From contig CM019216.1 of assembly GCA_009741485.1 (NCBI GenBank), forward strand, positions 43,560,147 through 43,624,146: a stretch of DNA of 64,000 nucleotides, read 5' to 3'. This document shows positions 50,001-61,148 of the stretch, in pieces (within the stretch, counting starts at the first letter, position 1; each line of letters starts with the position of its first letter). The DNA comes from Malurus cyaneus samueli. Lineage: Eukaryota; Chordata; Aves; Passeriformes; Maluridae. The notes beneath the pieces are model-generated. The model worked only from the letters and a program-made list of their open reading frames with translations. It was not told where the DNA came from and did not search any database. The translations under genes were made by a program, and so were the position numbers.

Positions 50001-53000
50001 GGGCGCAGGGCCACACTCTCTGGCTGGAGTTCCTCCAACCAAGGTTTCAGAGCAACACTGCTAGAAGCGCCTTGGGAGGGATCTAACCCCTCCATGATGT
50101 GCACTTGCTACAGAGTGAATGTAATGTCCTGTCCCAAACAGTTCTCCAATCCTAAAAATTGCTGGAAACCACCTTGTGCCACCACTCCAGGCAAACACAA
50201 ACTGTGTTTCCAACCTTGTCTTGACAGAAAAAGATAACAGGAGCCCATGGCTTGGAGAAAGGTGTGGTCAGCCTTCCCCCTCTTCCTGTTCTTTTTCTGG
50301 CTAAGCAGTAGATGCAATGTGTACATCTGATGGCAAACAGGGATAATATAATCATTTCTCAGGCTGTGATGCTGAAACCTCCCCCCTGAAACCTTTCCAA
50401 CAGGCCATCTTTTTCTAATCTCACGCAATGCCTGTTCGAGATGCAATCGTCTGCTTGGAAGCACAACCTGACAGCACTGAACAGGGAAAACTTCCTTTCC
50501 TGGGACAATGACCAGCAGGGTGAGGGGCAGAAGAGCTGTGCTGTCTGATGACAGTGTCAAAGGACAATGACATTAGGGCTTGCTGACACTCCTGCTGACA
50601 CTCTGGGACATGAGTGCCCTGCCCCTCTGCTTCACTGGCCAAATCCAAATCCAAAGCCACCTCAGCTCCTGGGCCTTGCCTCATGCCCAGCAGCCATGGT
50701 CCTCTTTCTCCTCAAGCAAGTGCCAAGGAAGGGGAGAGTTTCTGTGTGTATAAGGTCACTTTTGGACCTTTAGGTGACAGGAAATGGGGTACTGCACTCA
50801 GAGGGGAGGAGAGAAGAAATCACCCTATATTCTGCCCTCTATAAAGAGGTTAAAAATGAGATGTGAGGTATGAGAGGTGAGATGGAAAAACTTTTCAAAG
50901 ACTGGTCTCTGCTTTATATGGGGATTGATGGGCTCATAAAGGAAGAGACCATCCTTATCTGAATCTTCCAAGAAACCCACTGACACTTTGCTCAAAGAGT
51001 TTGATATCACTATAACTTGTTTATAGCTTTTGACGTTTTTAGTATCAATATCATACTCAAATTGTATTCTCCAGAAAGAATGAACTTTGCAGCCTGAATG
51101 CTCACAGTCTGCCTGCTTAAGCCAACCTCAGCTCCATTTCGAACCTTCCTGAACATGAGTTTCTGTTTGTTGTCATGACAGAAGTCACAGCCTATACAAA
51201 CATTACTGTTTGCTGCAAACGTGCAGAGAAGGAAAGATGATCTCAAAAAGTTCGATGCTGCTCGTTGTCTCTGGGCACTGAAAGTCCAACTGCACATTCA
51301 GTGATAATTGTGTCTTTGCCTTCTTTTTTGGCTTGATTTTTTCCCTGCTTTACTGGTGTGAAAGTGCTTTATTCTTGCTTCTCACAGATTTCCAGATCAC
51401 CCATGAATGCATTGCAAATGCTATTGTATGTACAAACTTCGTAATGCTTAAGAATACAAAAAAATCCTGTGATTATGTTTCATAAAATTTAGATTTAAAG
51501 GAAAGCATTTCTGCATTTTTCTCAGTAATATGAATGCAGGCTCATAAACATTTAAATGAGTCAGATGCTTTATTAGTTGATTTCAGAAATTTTTCTTCGT
51601 ACATGAATGAAAAATTTAAACTGAATTGATTTTAAAAGAAATAGTGCTGAACACAGCCATATGAAAAGCAATCTGAAAATCCTGACAGGGTAAAGAAAAA
51701 GAAATTAAAGTGCCCATGATTTATGTAGGGCTAAGGATGAAAGATAAATTGTTCTTTGCATGTGCTGTGTCAAGCCAGTTGTTGCTCCAAAGCTCTTTAC
51801 AGGCTTTATGCCCACACACTGACTGAGCTGCACATCCTCCCTAGCAAATCTCAGTAAGATGCAGAAAGGGGAACTCTGCTCAGGGACTGCCAAGATTAAA
51901 GCACCTCAGAGGCTTAAATTTGCTCTTTTTCTGTCCTTATGCTAACCGATAAGGCAATGTCAGTCCACTGAGACAGGCCTGATCCCACAGAGATTTCAAA
52001 CTCAAAATAACTACCAATAAATCCAAGGGGGAAAAAATAGAAATCAATGGATTAGCCAGTCATGTCTTTGCACCAATAGGTATAAAAGCAAAGGAGGGGT
52101 TTAAGGAAGAATACAAAAGAAGATAATAATACATGTTGTGGAGTTCCTCATAAGCATGAAAGGCAGTATGGCATAAAGGATATAATTGCCACTTTGAAGA
52201 CAAAAAAGGGAATAATAGAAGCCAGCATCATGAGATAATTTGAGGAAGACACAAAGTTTCACCCCTTGAATATATGTTTTGCTTAGCATGGTATGCCCAG
52301 GAAATAAAAAGTGACTAACTTAAATAAAAATGAGGAACAGGGAATGAGAAGTTTTAAGAAAAGAGAACTATAAATTCTGTAAGAATAGCTACTATAAAAA
52401 GGACATTTACATGCTAAGAAGGAAGAAATAAAGGATACAGCTGAAGATTGCCAAAATAACTCTAAGCCAAATGCGAAATAGTTTCCAGTAATTCAGATGC
52501 CTCGTGGGCAGCCAGGTCCTGGGCTCTCCCCTGTGAGGGGAGCACTCTGAGGCTGGCGTGGCATGGCAGCGTGTCCTCCAGTGTGCTCTCCGTGCTTCGC
52601 ATGCCAGCCGGGGAAAAGGAAACGGATTGTAGGGGAAATCGCCATCTGCTTTTGTCAATAAAAGGCTGCATGCATGCCTTGAGCCTAAACAGACTGAAGG
52701 CAGCCTTTTATAGCTGCATGGGGGGAAATGGGAGACCTTACAAAAGTGTGAGAAAGTATAATTTAAAAGGAATAAACAAAAATTACTATGACACAACTTC
52801 ATCTGCTCTGTAAAGGCTCTGACACAGTATCATAGAAGGCATGGGAACTTAAAAACGCAGGGGTTCACATTAAACCTATGATTTACTCGGCTGCTTAGGA
52901 TCTGGTTTCAAGAACATTATTACACATATTGTTTTCTCACACTTTAATGTAATTTGTACTGTGCAGGGTAAAAAGATAGTAAAGTTTCTCTTTCCTATAA

Positions 53001-53219
53001 AGGTATAAAAAAGGCATTTGTGGGCCTCTTTCACTGAAAACACCTCACGTCTTTGGTGAATTTTTACTTCCAAGGCACATAGGCAGGTGTATTCATTTCC
53101 ACATTCTGTAAACCATTTAATGGAGGCACAAAATCTCAGAAATACAACATCTTGAAAGTAAAGTGAGTGTAGGCACAGCAGAGGCAGTACTGAAAACAAT
53201 ATCACAGTCTAAATCACAC

Positions 53220-54060
53220 AGAGTCAGTGTGTCTGTGACAGCAAGGCATGTCTGGAGATCTTTTGGTCCAATCCCCCTGGATCTACAGCCATTGTCCAGG
53301 ACTGTGATCAGACGACTTTTGAGGCTCTCCAAGGATGGAGGCTTCACGGCCTCCCTTTGGCAGCCAAGAGAATGCTGGCTAGCCTATAATTCACCAGATC
53401 CTTAATGTCCTTCTCAGTGATAGCATTGATATTTGCTTCCTTCCAGTCATTGTGGTTCTACTCTAAACACCAGTTTTTTCAAAGATAACCAACAGTATCC
53501 TTGGAGTGACATCAGGCAGCTCCCTTAACACTTTTGGTTGCCTCCCACAGGAACCCATGGCCTTGTACATACTCAGTTCATTTAAATGTTCCTTTCAATG
53601 CACTCCTCCTCCACCGAGGATGAGTTTTCCTTGTTCCAGATTTCCTTTTGATCTCAGAGTCTTGGTGTTCCAGAAGGCTGGTCTGTCTGCCAAACACTGA
53701 GGTAAAGAAGGCATTCAGTATTTGATCTCTTCTGTATCCCTTGGCACCAGGGTCCCAGTCCCCGTTCAGCAGCAGACCCGCATTATCCCTGATCTTCCTT
53801 CTGCTGCTGATGTTCTTGCAGTAGCCCTTCTCATCCCTCACCAGACTTGACTCTAGGTGGGCTTTGGCTTTCCTAATTCCATCATGGCACACTGAGTCTG
53901 TTTTGTTCCTGGGTTATCTGCTTCTGCCCCTTGCATTCTTCCTTTTTCAGTCTGAGCTTAGTCAGGAGCTTCCTGTCCATCCACAGAGCTCTCCCGCTGC
54001 CTTTGCCTCACGGTGGCTTTACAGCAGCTTGGGTACAAGATGTGTGTGTTTGGCAGCATA
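53220..54060 (-). mobile_element. CR1 LINE with reverse transcriptase fragment, internally deleted
   Basis: On the minus strand, running from 54060 down, peptide pieces follow CR1 ORF2 order. A frame at 53892-53578 has RKAKAHLESS, NISSRRKIRDNAGLLL and NAFFTSVF, matching the linker and start of the RT domain. Then come YKAMGSCG and PKVLRELPDV, where the family has a KSMGPDG-type motif followed by RVLRELAD. Finally DWKEANI and VNYRLASI correspond to the DWK.ANV and GNYR.VSL motifs. Immediately after, at about 53360, the sequence jumps to the CR1 3' UTR (CCTCCATCCTTGGAG, then GATCTCCAGACA near 53246). Most of the RT, including the catalytic region, is missing. Stops and frame changes show it is dead. 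It lies antisense to MARCKS. Confidence 0.9.
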
Positions 54061-54755
54061 GACACAGAGAGTTCAAGGCAGAAAAATATTCTTCACCAAG
54101 ACTTGGAGCCAGTTCATCCATGCTTATATCCATGTCTGTTTCCAATACCCACAACAAGATGTACTACAGCAAGTGCCCCGAGCCAGCACCTGGTCTTACC
54201 CCAAGAGACTTACCCCAATCACCTGGGCAGTCTGCCACAGGGCAGAAATACAAACAAAAATACCCCCGTCTTAAACTAGTTATTTCATCAATAACCTCTC
54301 CTGTCTCTTGCATTGCACATGCATGCCTTTGTAAATCAAACCGTTGAATTTGTAATCACCATTCCATTCGTTTTAACAATCCTTAATTTACTGTCCTAAA
54401 GCCTGCAGCCTGAGGTTCTCATAACTGTGGTTTCTTGCAATATTGGAGACAAAAAATGACCTTTCGATCGCTGCATGTTCAAAAATCAGTACACAGCTTC
54501 AGGAACATTTATACATCAAAAATCTATAGCCACTGTTAGAAAAAAAAGACCTTTATTTCCTATTTTTTTCATGAGCAGGATGGATTAACTCCCTCAACAT
54601 GCAGACAGTAGTTTCTGTTACCATTACACTTAAACAGGTGGGTCCCATCCTACATATTCATACTCCTAAAGGCAAGTGAACTCACTTTGTAAGTAAGGTG
54701 AACTCTTCTCTGGGTTTGTAGAACTGGGTATGAATTTAATCTTATGCATCAGGTT
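54061..54755. other. Intergenic DNA between two CR1 copies, nothing recognised
   Basis: About 700 bp between two minus-strand CR1 fragments. No repeat family or frame of note was recognised, although an unrecognised 5' part of the upstream CR1 could extend into it. Confidence 0.5.
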
Positions 54756-55189
54756 ACACAGAATCATAGAATATCCTGAACTGGGAGGGACTCACCAGAA
54801 TCACAGAATCCAAGTCCTAGACCTGCATAGGATACCCCAAGAACACTGCTGCAATGCCCAGCTACCCATAAGATAATTTCCTAATATCCAACCTAAATGT
54901 CCCCTGACACAATTTCAGACCATTCCCTCAGGTTCCTGTCACTGGTCACCACAGAGCAGAGATCAATGTCTGTTCCTTTACTTCCCCTTGTGAGGACACT
55001 GCAGAGAGCAATGATGTCTCCCCTCAGTCTCCTCTTCTGCGGGCTGAATGAGCCAGGTGATCTCAGCCACCCCTTGTATGACTTGCCCTCAAGGCCTTTC
55101 TCCATCTTTGTGTTTCTTCTTTGGGTGTTCTTTAATAGTTTTATATCCTTTTAATAGTGTGGTGCCCAAAACTGCACCCAATTACAATG
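54756..55189 (-). mobile_element. CR1 LINE 3'-end fragment, longer copy (minus orientation)
   Basis: On the plus strand it starts with the inverted terminal motif ACACAGAATCATAGAATATC, followed by GAACTGGGAGGGACTC, then CTAATATCCAACCTAAATGT, CCCCTGACACAATTTCAGAC, CACTGGTCACCACAGAGCAG, TCTCCCCTCAGTCTCCTCTT, CCCTCAAGGCCTTTCTCCAT and GGTGCCCAAAACTGCACCCA. In order these are the antisense of the CR1 ORF2 C-terminus and 3' UTR. About 430 bp remain, with a deletion near 54840-54870, where the usual 3' UTR middle is missing. It is a different CR1 subfamily from the 40.2 kb copy. Confidence 0.93.
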
Positions 55190-58183
55190 GAAAGCACAAA
55201 ATACACCTAGAATAAACATTTTCTGTCAGACTGCTGACACTGGACCATGAGGGCCAGTCCTTGCTTGCCCCAGCAGCTAAAAAGTAGAAAAAAGTAACAC
55301 TTTCGGAAGGGGCAAGCTGTCTCCCCCTCCCAGGCAGGCCTGCCAAGCAATTAGACTGCAGAATCATGCTCGGGTTTTGGAGCAATTACTATGTAATTCT
55401 CCATGCCAAAGAGTAACTCTTAATTCCTTTTTCTGAAGGGCTTCAGCAAGAGAAAATGGAAACATTTGTGCTCACGTTTCCTCATCCTAGACCTTCATGG
55501 GAAAAGCAGAGGGAGGTAAATGAAGGGATTCAAATTTTCCTAGGTGGGAATTAAAGCCATGCTTCCTGGATGAAAGAAGACTGCCTCTAAAGCTTTCAAA
55601 GGGGCAAAAGCACCTCACGGCAGGGAAGAGGTCAGAGTGCTGGCTTCCAAGTAAAGGGATATACTTTTCTACAACCAAATATAAGGAATCCAAGTCTCTG
55701 AGACAGGCACTAATGCTTTCTATTTCCTATTTGTGAAGTATTTCTTTATAGCTGGGGATTACATGACCACTGATATAAAATCTGTGCCCTACTAGGGCAC
55801 CAGACAGTACATGTCACATACATTTCTCCCAAGCTGACTGGAATAGACTATAATGTTTATTCCAACTACCTGAAACCAACAGCCTTTCTGAGCCAAGTAA
55901 AAATAAAAACAATGCAACAACAACAACTTGTATGAGCTTAGCCTTTTGCACCTTGTGGCTGAAGTGTATTTTTTCAGGCAGTGAGAATCACAAAACCAGA
56001 TTTAGGATACCAGCCTCTACCCATCAGCTGGGCAAACTGCAGAGTTTGGCACTTGGCTTTCTCCCCATAGCCTGAGCCCTACGGAGAGCCTAGCTACTTG
56101 AAGTGGAGGCTGTTAATTCCACAACCCCAAGCCCTTGTTTGATTTAACCCTAAATCAGTTTCAATTCCCAACTAAATGTCAGGAATCCAAATCTCAGAGC
56201 CAAGCTCAAATGCTTCCTATTTCCCATTTTAGACAGATTTCTGTTTAGCTGGGTCCATCAGTTTCATTTCACACTTTGTGACATTTTCAGCATAAATTTA
56301 CATAATTCAACTCTTATGTAACTCCTGTCCCGTCCAAATCTAGCTGGAATTCATAAAAGCCATGCTGGCTGTAGCCACATGACACAAAGTAGTCATCACT
56401 AAAGAACACGTGGTCTTTCAGCAAAACATTATTAGACGCCACCTATCAATGCCACTCTAAAAGATACCTGCTCATCAGGTGTTTTTTACTTAGATCACTG
56501 TTCCCGGAAAAATTAAAGGAGATTCAGGAAACTGGAAGCAAGCATAAGCTGCAGAGAAGGGGGATTGTGTGAGGCAGTGGTGCTGCTAAAGTAAATATCA
56601 ATGGAACCAAAGCTTAACTTTGTGCCCAGTCAGGTTATCACCTGCTTGTCATCGCTGCAACTTGTCTGGCCACATCAGGTGTTACAGAAGCTAAACCAGC
56701 AGGAAACTCCCCTTCCCTGCTCAAAAAGCTGGGGAGGGGAGGGAGGGGGAGATGGAGGAGGGATGCTGGGGAAAGAGAAAGAATAGTTTTCTGCAGGTTT
56801 AACTCTCCAAAATGGCTTATCAGGAGGTCAGAGGAAAGCCGGGGCACACACAATGGAGGGAGTGGAACTGCAGGGTCAGAGCACAGGAACGAAGGGAGCA
56901 AAGGACTGTGGCTGCATGGACTACCCCGGGTAAAGCTGTTGGGGAAGTGTGCTGGAGCAGTACTTGTCCTTAGAACTGAAGGATGTAAAGTGTTTACAAC
57001 TCTCTACTGCTATCTCTTATTTTTTTGTCTACACCCTGCTTAATGTTTAGTGGGCCCCCAATGTCCTTTCTTTGCTGCTGACATGGTGTTTTTTTAAAGC
57101 AAAATCAGCATATGGCATGGACCAGTCTTTTAGTGGCATACTGACACTTTCCCTGTTAGTCATTGTCTCACTGTGATTGCTCCTAAAGGAGAGCCCTGGG
57201 CTTTCCCAAAGTGTTTTTCCTTTTGTATAATCTAAGAAATTTTTTGGGGGAAGTTGGGTTGCATTTATTCTGGGTTTTCTAATTCTTGATTTTCATTTGT
57301 GGGTTTTTTTGGTGTTTATTTTTTTTTTTTTTTCCAGAAGTAACCAGCCTCATTACTGAAGGCCAGCTATCCAGTTGGTTGACAGATACTTTTTTATTAT
57401 CTATGAGAGAGACCAGCTGTATGATACTTTTAAAATATATAAGCTCTGTTAAGTATTCAGTTTCCCAGCACACTGGACATTCAAACAGTCTGGATCCTAT
57501 TTAACAAACATTGTTGAATGTATTCAGTTAATAAAAGCTTGGCAAATATTAGTAAAGGGCTTGTAATGGTTGTGAGTGACACAAAGGTTAAAAGCTTTCG
57601 ATAGCATTGCACCAAACTGGAGTAAAGCATGAAGAAACTGAAGTGATGTGTCAGCAGGAAATCTCAGCGCTGATTCAGACATCATGAAACACTCCTTTTT
57701 AAGAAACCAGAAAAGATGCAACTATTCTGCAAATCTGAATTTAGTTTTGAAACTTTTAACACTATTTAGCTCATATTATGCTATTCTGCCACTGCCAGAA
57801 CTGTTCCAGTTTGACAGTTCTTGGGAAAGCAAGGTGTTTTCTGTCCCATGCTTACACTACCCAATTTTTCCATAAGGACTGGGACAAGAGAAGAACTTGT
57901 GGTAGATGAGCATATAGGGAACATTATCTCTCAATGTAAACTTCATCATTTTTAGTTTGCTTGCTGCTCTCTCTGCACACAGGAAATGTCTCTGTGCACC
58001 CCAGGACACAAGGAGGTTTCCCAGCACCTCCTCAGAGCTCACCCAGGGGAGAGTGAGTCACAATGTGAACACTAGAAAGCACACACGGTTTCAGGATTTC
58101 TGTAAACATTGGATTCCAGCTCCCAAAACTGCTCTTATATTCACTTTCTTTTTAAAGGCTTTCCTGGACAAGGATAAAGGTGC

Positions 58184-58186
<3 letters not shown>

Positions 58187-58224
<38 letters not shown>
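58187..58224. repeat. Poly-A tract (38 A)
   Basis: An uninterrupted run of 38 A between GGTGCATT and CTAGATATT. It is the longest single-base run in the window. It could be the tail of an unrecognised retrocopy, but I see no parent gene sequence or target-site duplication. Confidence 0.95.
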
Positions 58225-58226
<2 letters not shown>

Positions 58227-59625
58227 AGATATTAATAAATGAAAACTCAACTCTGTGTTCTCTCAGTGAAAACTTATAATGAACATGTTTTCAAATTCTC
58301 AGTGTTGACAGGGTGTGTTGCATTTTAGTGCATTTGCCAGCAAACACATTAAAATACATTTGTGTCCTGACTATGAGTGGCAAGTTAGGACATGTTTTTT
58401 AAATTTTCAAATTTTAGCAGGAGTTCAAACATGTTCATGATTGTGCTTTTACCTTAGCAGAGTGTGTCATTGGTGGGTTTTTCTGGGATTCCAGTGAGCA
58501 GCTGCCTCTGCCTTACTGGCAGGGAGCTGTTACTGAGCAGCTTTCTCCTTTTCCTGAACTGGCAAATGAAAATACCATTTCATTCACCTGTATTTCAGGA
58601 ATGGATGAAAATGAATGTTTTAGACAGTATTGGGAAATACAAACTGGATACTTTCGAGCTGGGAGGTCTGGCAGCGGCTGCAGGAGTCAGAAGACACACT
58701 TTCATAGGGTGGTAAATTGCAGCTTCAGAGGACTTGATGTAAAGTCAGGATTTCCACAGTCACATAACCTGGCTTTCATTCTAGATGTGGACAAACACTT
58801 TGCAGGGACAACTTTGCCTCAGCTGCTCTTGAGCCAAAAGCTATCAGCTTTTCTCCTAGCCTCTCCACAGGAAGTTAGGGCAAAGTTGACACGCTTCTAC
58901 CTGGCTAGCCGGACAGGAAAGTTTGTGTTTATGCCCAATCAAAGTTGTAGCTGCAAGGCACAGATTTAATATTAATGATCATGAAGTCACAGCCAAGAAT
59001 CAGTAACACTGAGTCAGCTGTGAAGCGGATTTGCTGGGCAGAACTGTACAAAGCATTTCATCAGTCCACGCCTCAGTCTTCTGCCTTCCCAAAAGGTTGT
59101 GGATGAAAACACCTCAGGAAAAATGTGCTGACAGGAGTCACATTTTGGAAGTACTGCAAAAAGACAACTTCATCTGTGGGGTGCAACACACTATTTGAAA
59201 TCAGGATGTGGTCCTTACACCTTTAGAGGAACAAGCCCCTCTGAGAACAGCTCCCCAGCCCTGTCTCCTCTTCACTTTTGGGCTCCACAGAGCTGTCTGT
59301 CAGTTATGATTGTCATGTTCTTGGAAATATCACTACACATGACACAGGGGAGGGGATCATGGGTTTTTTTCTGGCACAGCTATTGTGGTCAAAGCCTTAA
59401 CACAAACACACTTGACAACGGTACCACTTTTCTCAGGTTCTAAATCCCTAACACCCTATACACAAGCAACTTTACACTAGTACATCCTTGTTCCTGCCAG
59501 AGAAATTCTATGACAGCTTTTTATGTGGAAGGCATTGTAGAAAACTGGTATTCTCATATTCATAACTGATTAGTCCTGCTCCAAAACCCTTATGTGGTCT
59601 TCCTTTTCTTTCTTTTTTTCTCTCA

Positions 59626-59696
59626 CTCTTTCTCTTTCTCTTTCTCTTTCTCTTTCTCTTTCTCTTTCTCTTTCTCTTTCTCTTTCTCTTTCTCTT
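59626..59696. repeat. Hexanucleotide microsatellite (CTCTTT)n, about 12 units
   Basis: CTCTTT repeats with exact six-base period from 59626 until it breaks at 59697, inside a longer pyrimidine-rich stretch from about 59600. It is a pure pyrimidine/purine tract about 1.4 kb upstream of the MARCKS start codon, so it can in principle form triplex DNA. Length variation between individuals is likely. Confidence 0.97.
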
Positions 59697-60429
59697 CTTC
59701 ATCTTTGTGTCTTTCTCTTTTCCCTCTCCCTGCCTCTTGGAATGAGATTAAAAGATCAGGAACTTGAGTAAAGTGCAAGTTTAAGAAAGAGGAATCTCCC
59801 TTCAGCATATCTCTTTGCTTGGTGCACAAAGATGTGGAGCAACAAGGAGCAGCCTGGTAATGGATGGACCCAAGGGTCATTCGAGGGGTTAAATCTTGCA
59901 TTCGTACCTCATGGTTAAGGGTTTGGGTTACAGATAGCTGTCCAGGTTTTAATTGCACTGGGACTGACAGAGGGACCATACATATATTCCCAATTTTCTG
60001 CTTGTCCAGGGACTTTACAGAAGAACTTGTGGAACTAGGTACCTAGAGTAAGAGCAGTTTAGGCTTTTTCTTTTCTACTTTTTCTTTTCAAGTCGTAAAA
60101 CATTGAAATGGTTGGAAAACATATCAAAAGCATAATGCAGAGCACACCTTCTAAACTCCCAGTCACTCTGTGAAATTTTTCAGTGACACTATTCTGAAAT
60201 TCAGTTGTAGCCACGATGGAAAGTAGAAATGCATGTGCCCGTGCCGGTGAAATTGCATATACCCGTTCAGGACGGACAGGTGCCTTTTGATACGGATTGC
60301 GAAGTCCCGTCATGGTGTTCCAGCAGGTCTCCTTAGGATCTGTTGGGATCAATCAGTCTAAAAAGATAAAAACCCAAACCACCATCAACAAAATCACGAT
60401 TTGCTTAATATCCAGATTAAAAGGAGCAC

Positions 60430-60720
60430 AGGAAACGCAACGCGTGGAGTTGAGAAGCGGGGCAGGATCCCGAAGAAGGAAGGTGTCCGGCTGGCCGTGC
60501 CCCGGTAGAGTTGCCGTCACGCCATCAGGTGAGCCCTCCGCAGCTCGCTCCATCCCTTCTGCCGCCGGTGCCCGCCGCCGCACACCGCTCCGCTCGCACG
60601 CCCGGGAGAGGCGGCAGCCGAGGCGGAGCGCTGCCGTCACCGCTCGGGAAGCCCATTCATCTGTGCACTTGGGCGTTGGACTCCGCATCTTATTAGCAAC
60701 CAGGGAGATTTCTCCATTTT
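60430..60720 (+). promoter_or_regulatory. MARCKS promoter region, CpG-rich
   Basis: CpG density rises sharply from about 60430 (AACGCAACGCGTGG) to about 60690, in contrast to the AT-rich DNA upstream. GC-box-like words are present, for example GAGGCGGAGC (60620). No canonical TATA box is obvious; CTTATTAGC at 60690 is the closest AT-rich word near the likely start. The sequence from about 60690 on resembles the 5' UTR of mammalian MARCKS as I remember it, which places the start site roughly at 60600-60720. A CpG-island promoter without a clear TATA box suits the broad expression of MARCKS. Confidence 0.65.
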
Positions 60721-61049
60721 CTCCTTGTCTACAGTACGGCTACAAATCTGGGATTTTTTATTACTTCTTTTTTACTAAACTTGGGCTCCTTTTTTTTTTT
60801 TTTTTTTTTGCTCGACTTCCTCCCTTTTTTCCCCCTCCCTCCTGTGCTGCTGCTTTTTGATCTCTTCAACTTTAAATTTTTTAAAAGGAGTGCATTATAA
60901 TCGGTTCTGTTCTCTCTTCTCTTTTTTTTTCCCCTCTGGTGTGTGTGTGTGTTGCTGCTGCTGCTGGTCGCCCAGTATTTATACCAACCCAACGCTCTTT
61001 GTTTCCCCTCCTTTTGGATCTGTTGAGTTTCTTTGTTGAATAAGACAGC
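60690..61049 (+). other. MARCKS 5' UTR (5' end approximate)
   Basis: The leader includes GTCTACAGTACGGCTACAAA, TGGGATTTTTTATTACTTC, a 20-T run at 60790-60809, CTGTGCTGCTGCTTTTTGAT, a GT repeat passing into CTG repeats (about 60938-60966), and GGATCTGTTGAGTTTCTTTG just before the ATG. These match my memory of the mammalian MARCKS leader in order and spacing. It is strongly pyrimidine-rich. I find no ATG between about 60315 and the start codon at 61050, so no upstream ORF competes. No intron is visible in it. Confidence 0.75.
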
Positions 61050-61148
61050 ATGGGTGCCCAGTTCTCCAAGACCGCTGCAAAGGGCGAAGCCTCCGCCGAG
61101 AAACCTGGGGAAGCAGTGGCTGCATCTCCATCCAAGGCGAATGGACAG
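61050..61148 (+). other. MARCKS exon 1, coding part (33 codons)
   Basis: It encodes MGAQFSK at the start and SKANGQ at the end, with no frame problem. Gly2 followed by Ser6 and Lys7 fits the N-myristoyltransferase signal, and the myristate plus the first residues give membrane attachment. It ends with a complete CAG codon at 61146-61148 followed by the donor GTAAAA, so the intron is phase 0 as in other vertebrate MARCKS genes. Confidence 0.93.

Larger units (their letters stand above)
42504..53219. other. Intergenic DNA, no gene recognised
   Basis: Nearly 11 kb of AT-rich sequence with a T/G-rich tract (43.55-43.68 kb), a short octamer repeat (45.90 kb), a 15-bp repeat (46.99 kb) and GC-richer parts near 48.0-48.7 and 49.9-50.7 kb. 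The longest frame, 150 codons on the minus strand at 50108-50560, overlaps a 114-codon plus-strand frame and shows no domain. The TTTCCCGCGCAC word at 48.0 kb is an isolated GC stretch. Confidence 0.6.
55190..60420. other. Proximal upstream region of MARCKS, no gene recognised
   Basis: About 5.2 kb of AT-rich sequence between the last CR1 and the promoter. It contains a 38-A run at 58.19 kb, a T-rich stretch at 57.30-57.34 kb and a polypyrimidine hexanucleotide repeat at 59.63 kb. Proximal enhancers of MARCKS would be expected here, but none can be pinned down from one sequence. Confidence 0.55.

Noticed and set aside
50108..50560. 150-codon minus-strand open frame
   Set aside because: No recognisable domain. 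It overlaps a 114-codon open frame on the other strand in a GC-richer patch, so chance explains it.
53931..54347. 138-codon plus-strand open frame
   Set aside because: Its first part is the antisense of the CR1 coding region, and the remainder has no domain.
59508..59702. Lys/Arg-rich minus-strand open frame
   Set aside because: It is the translation of the CTCTTT microsatellite and has no coding meaning.
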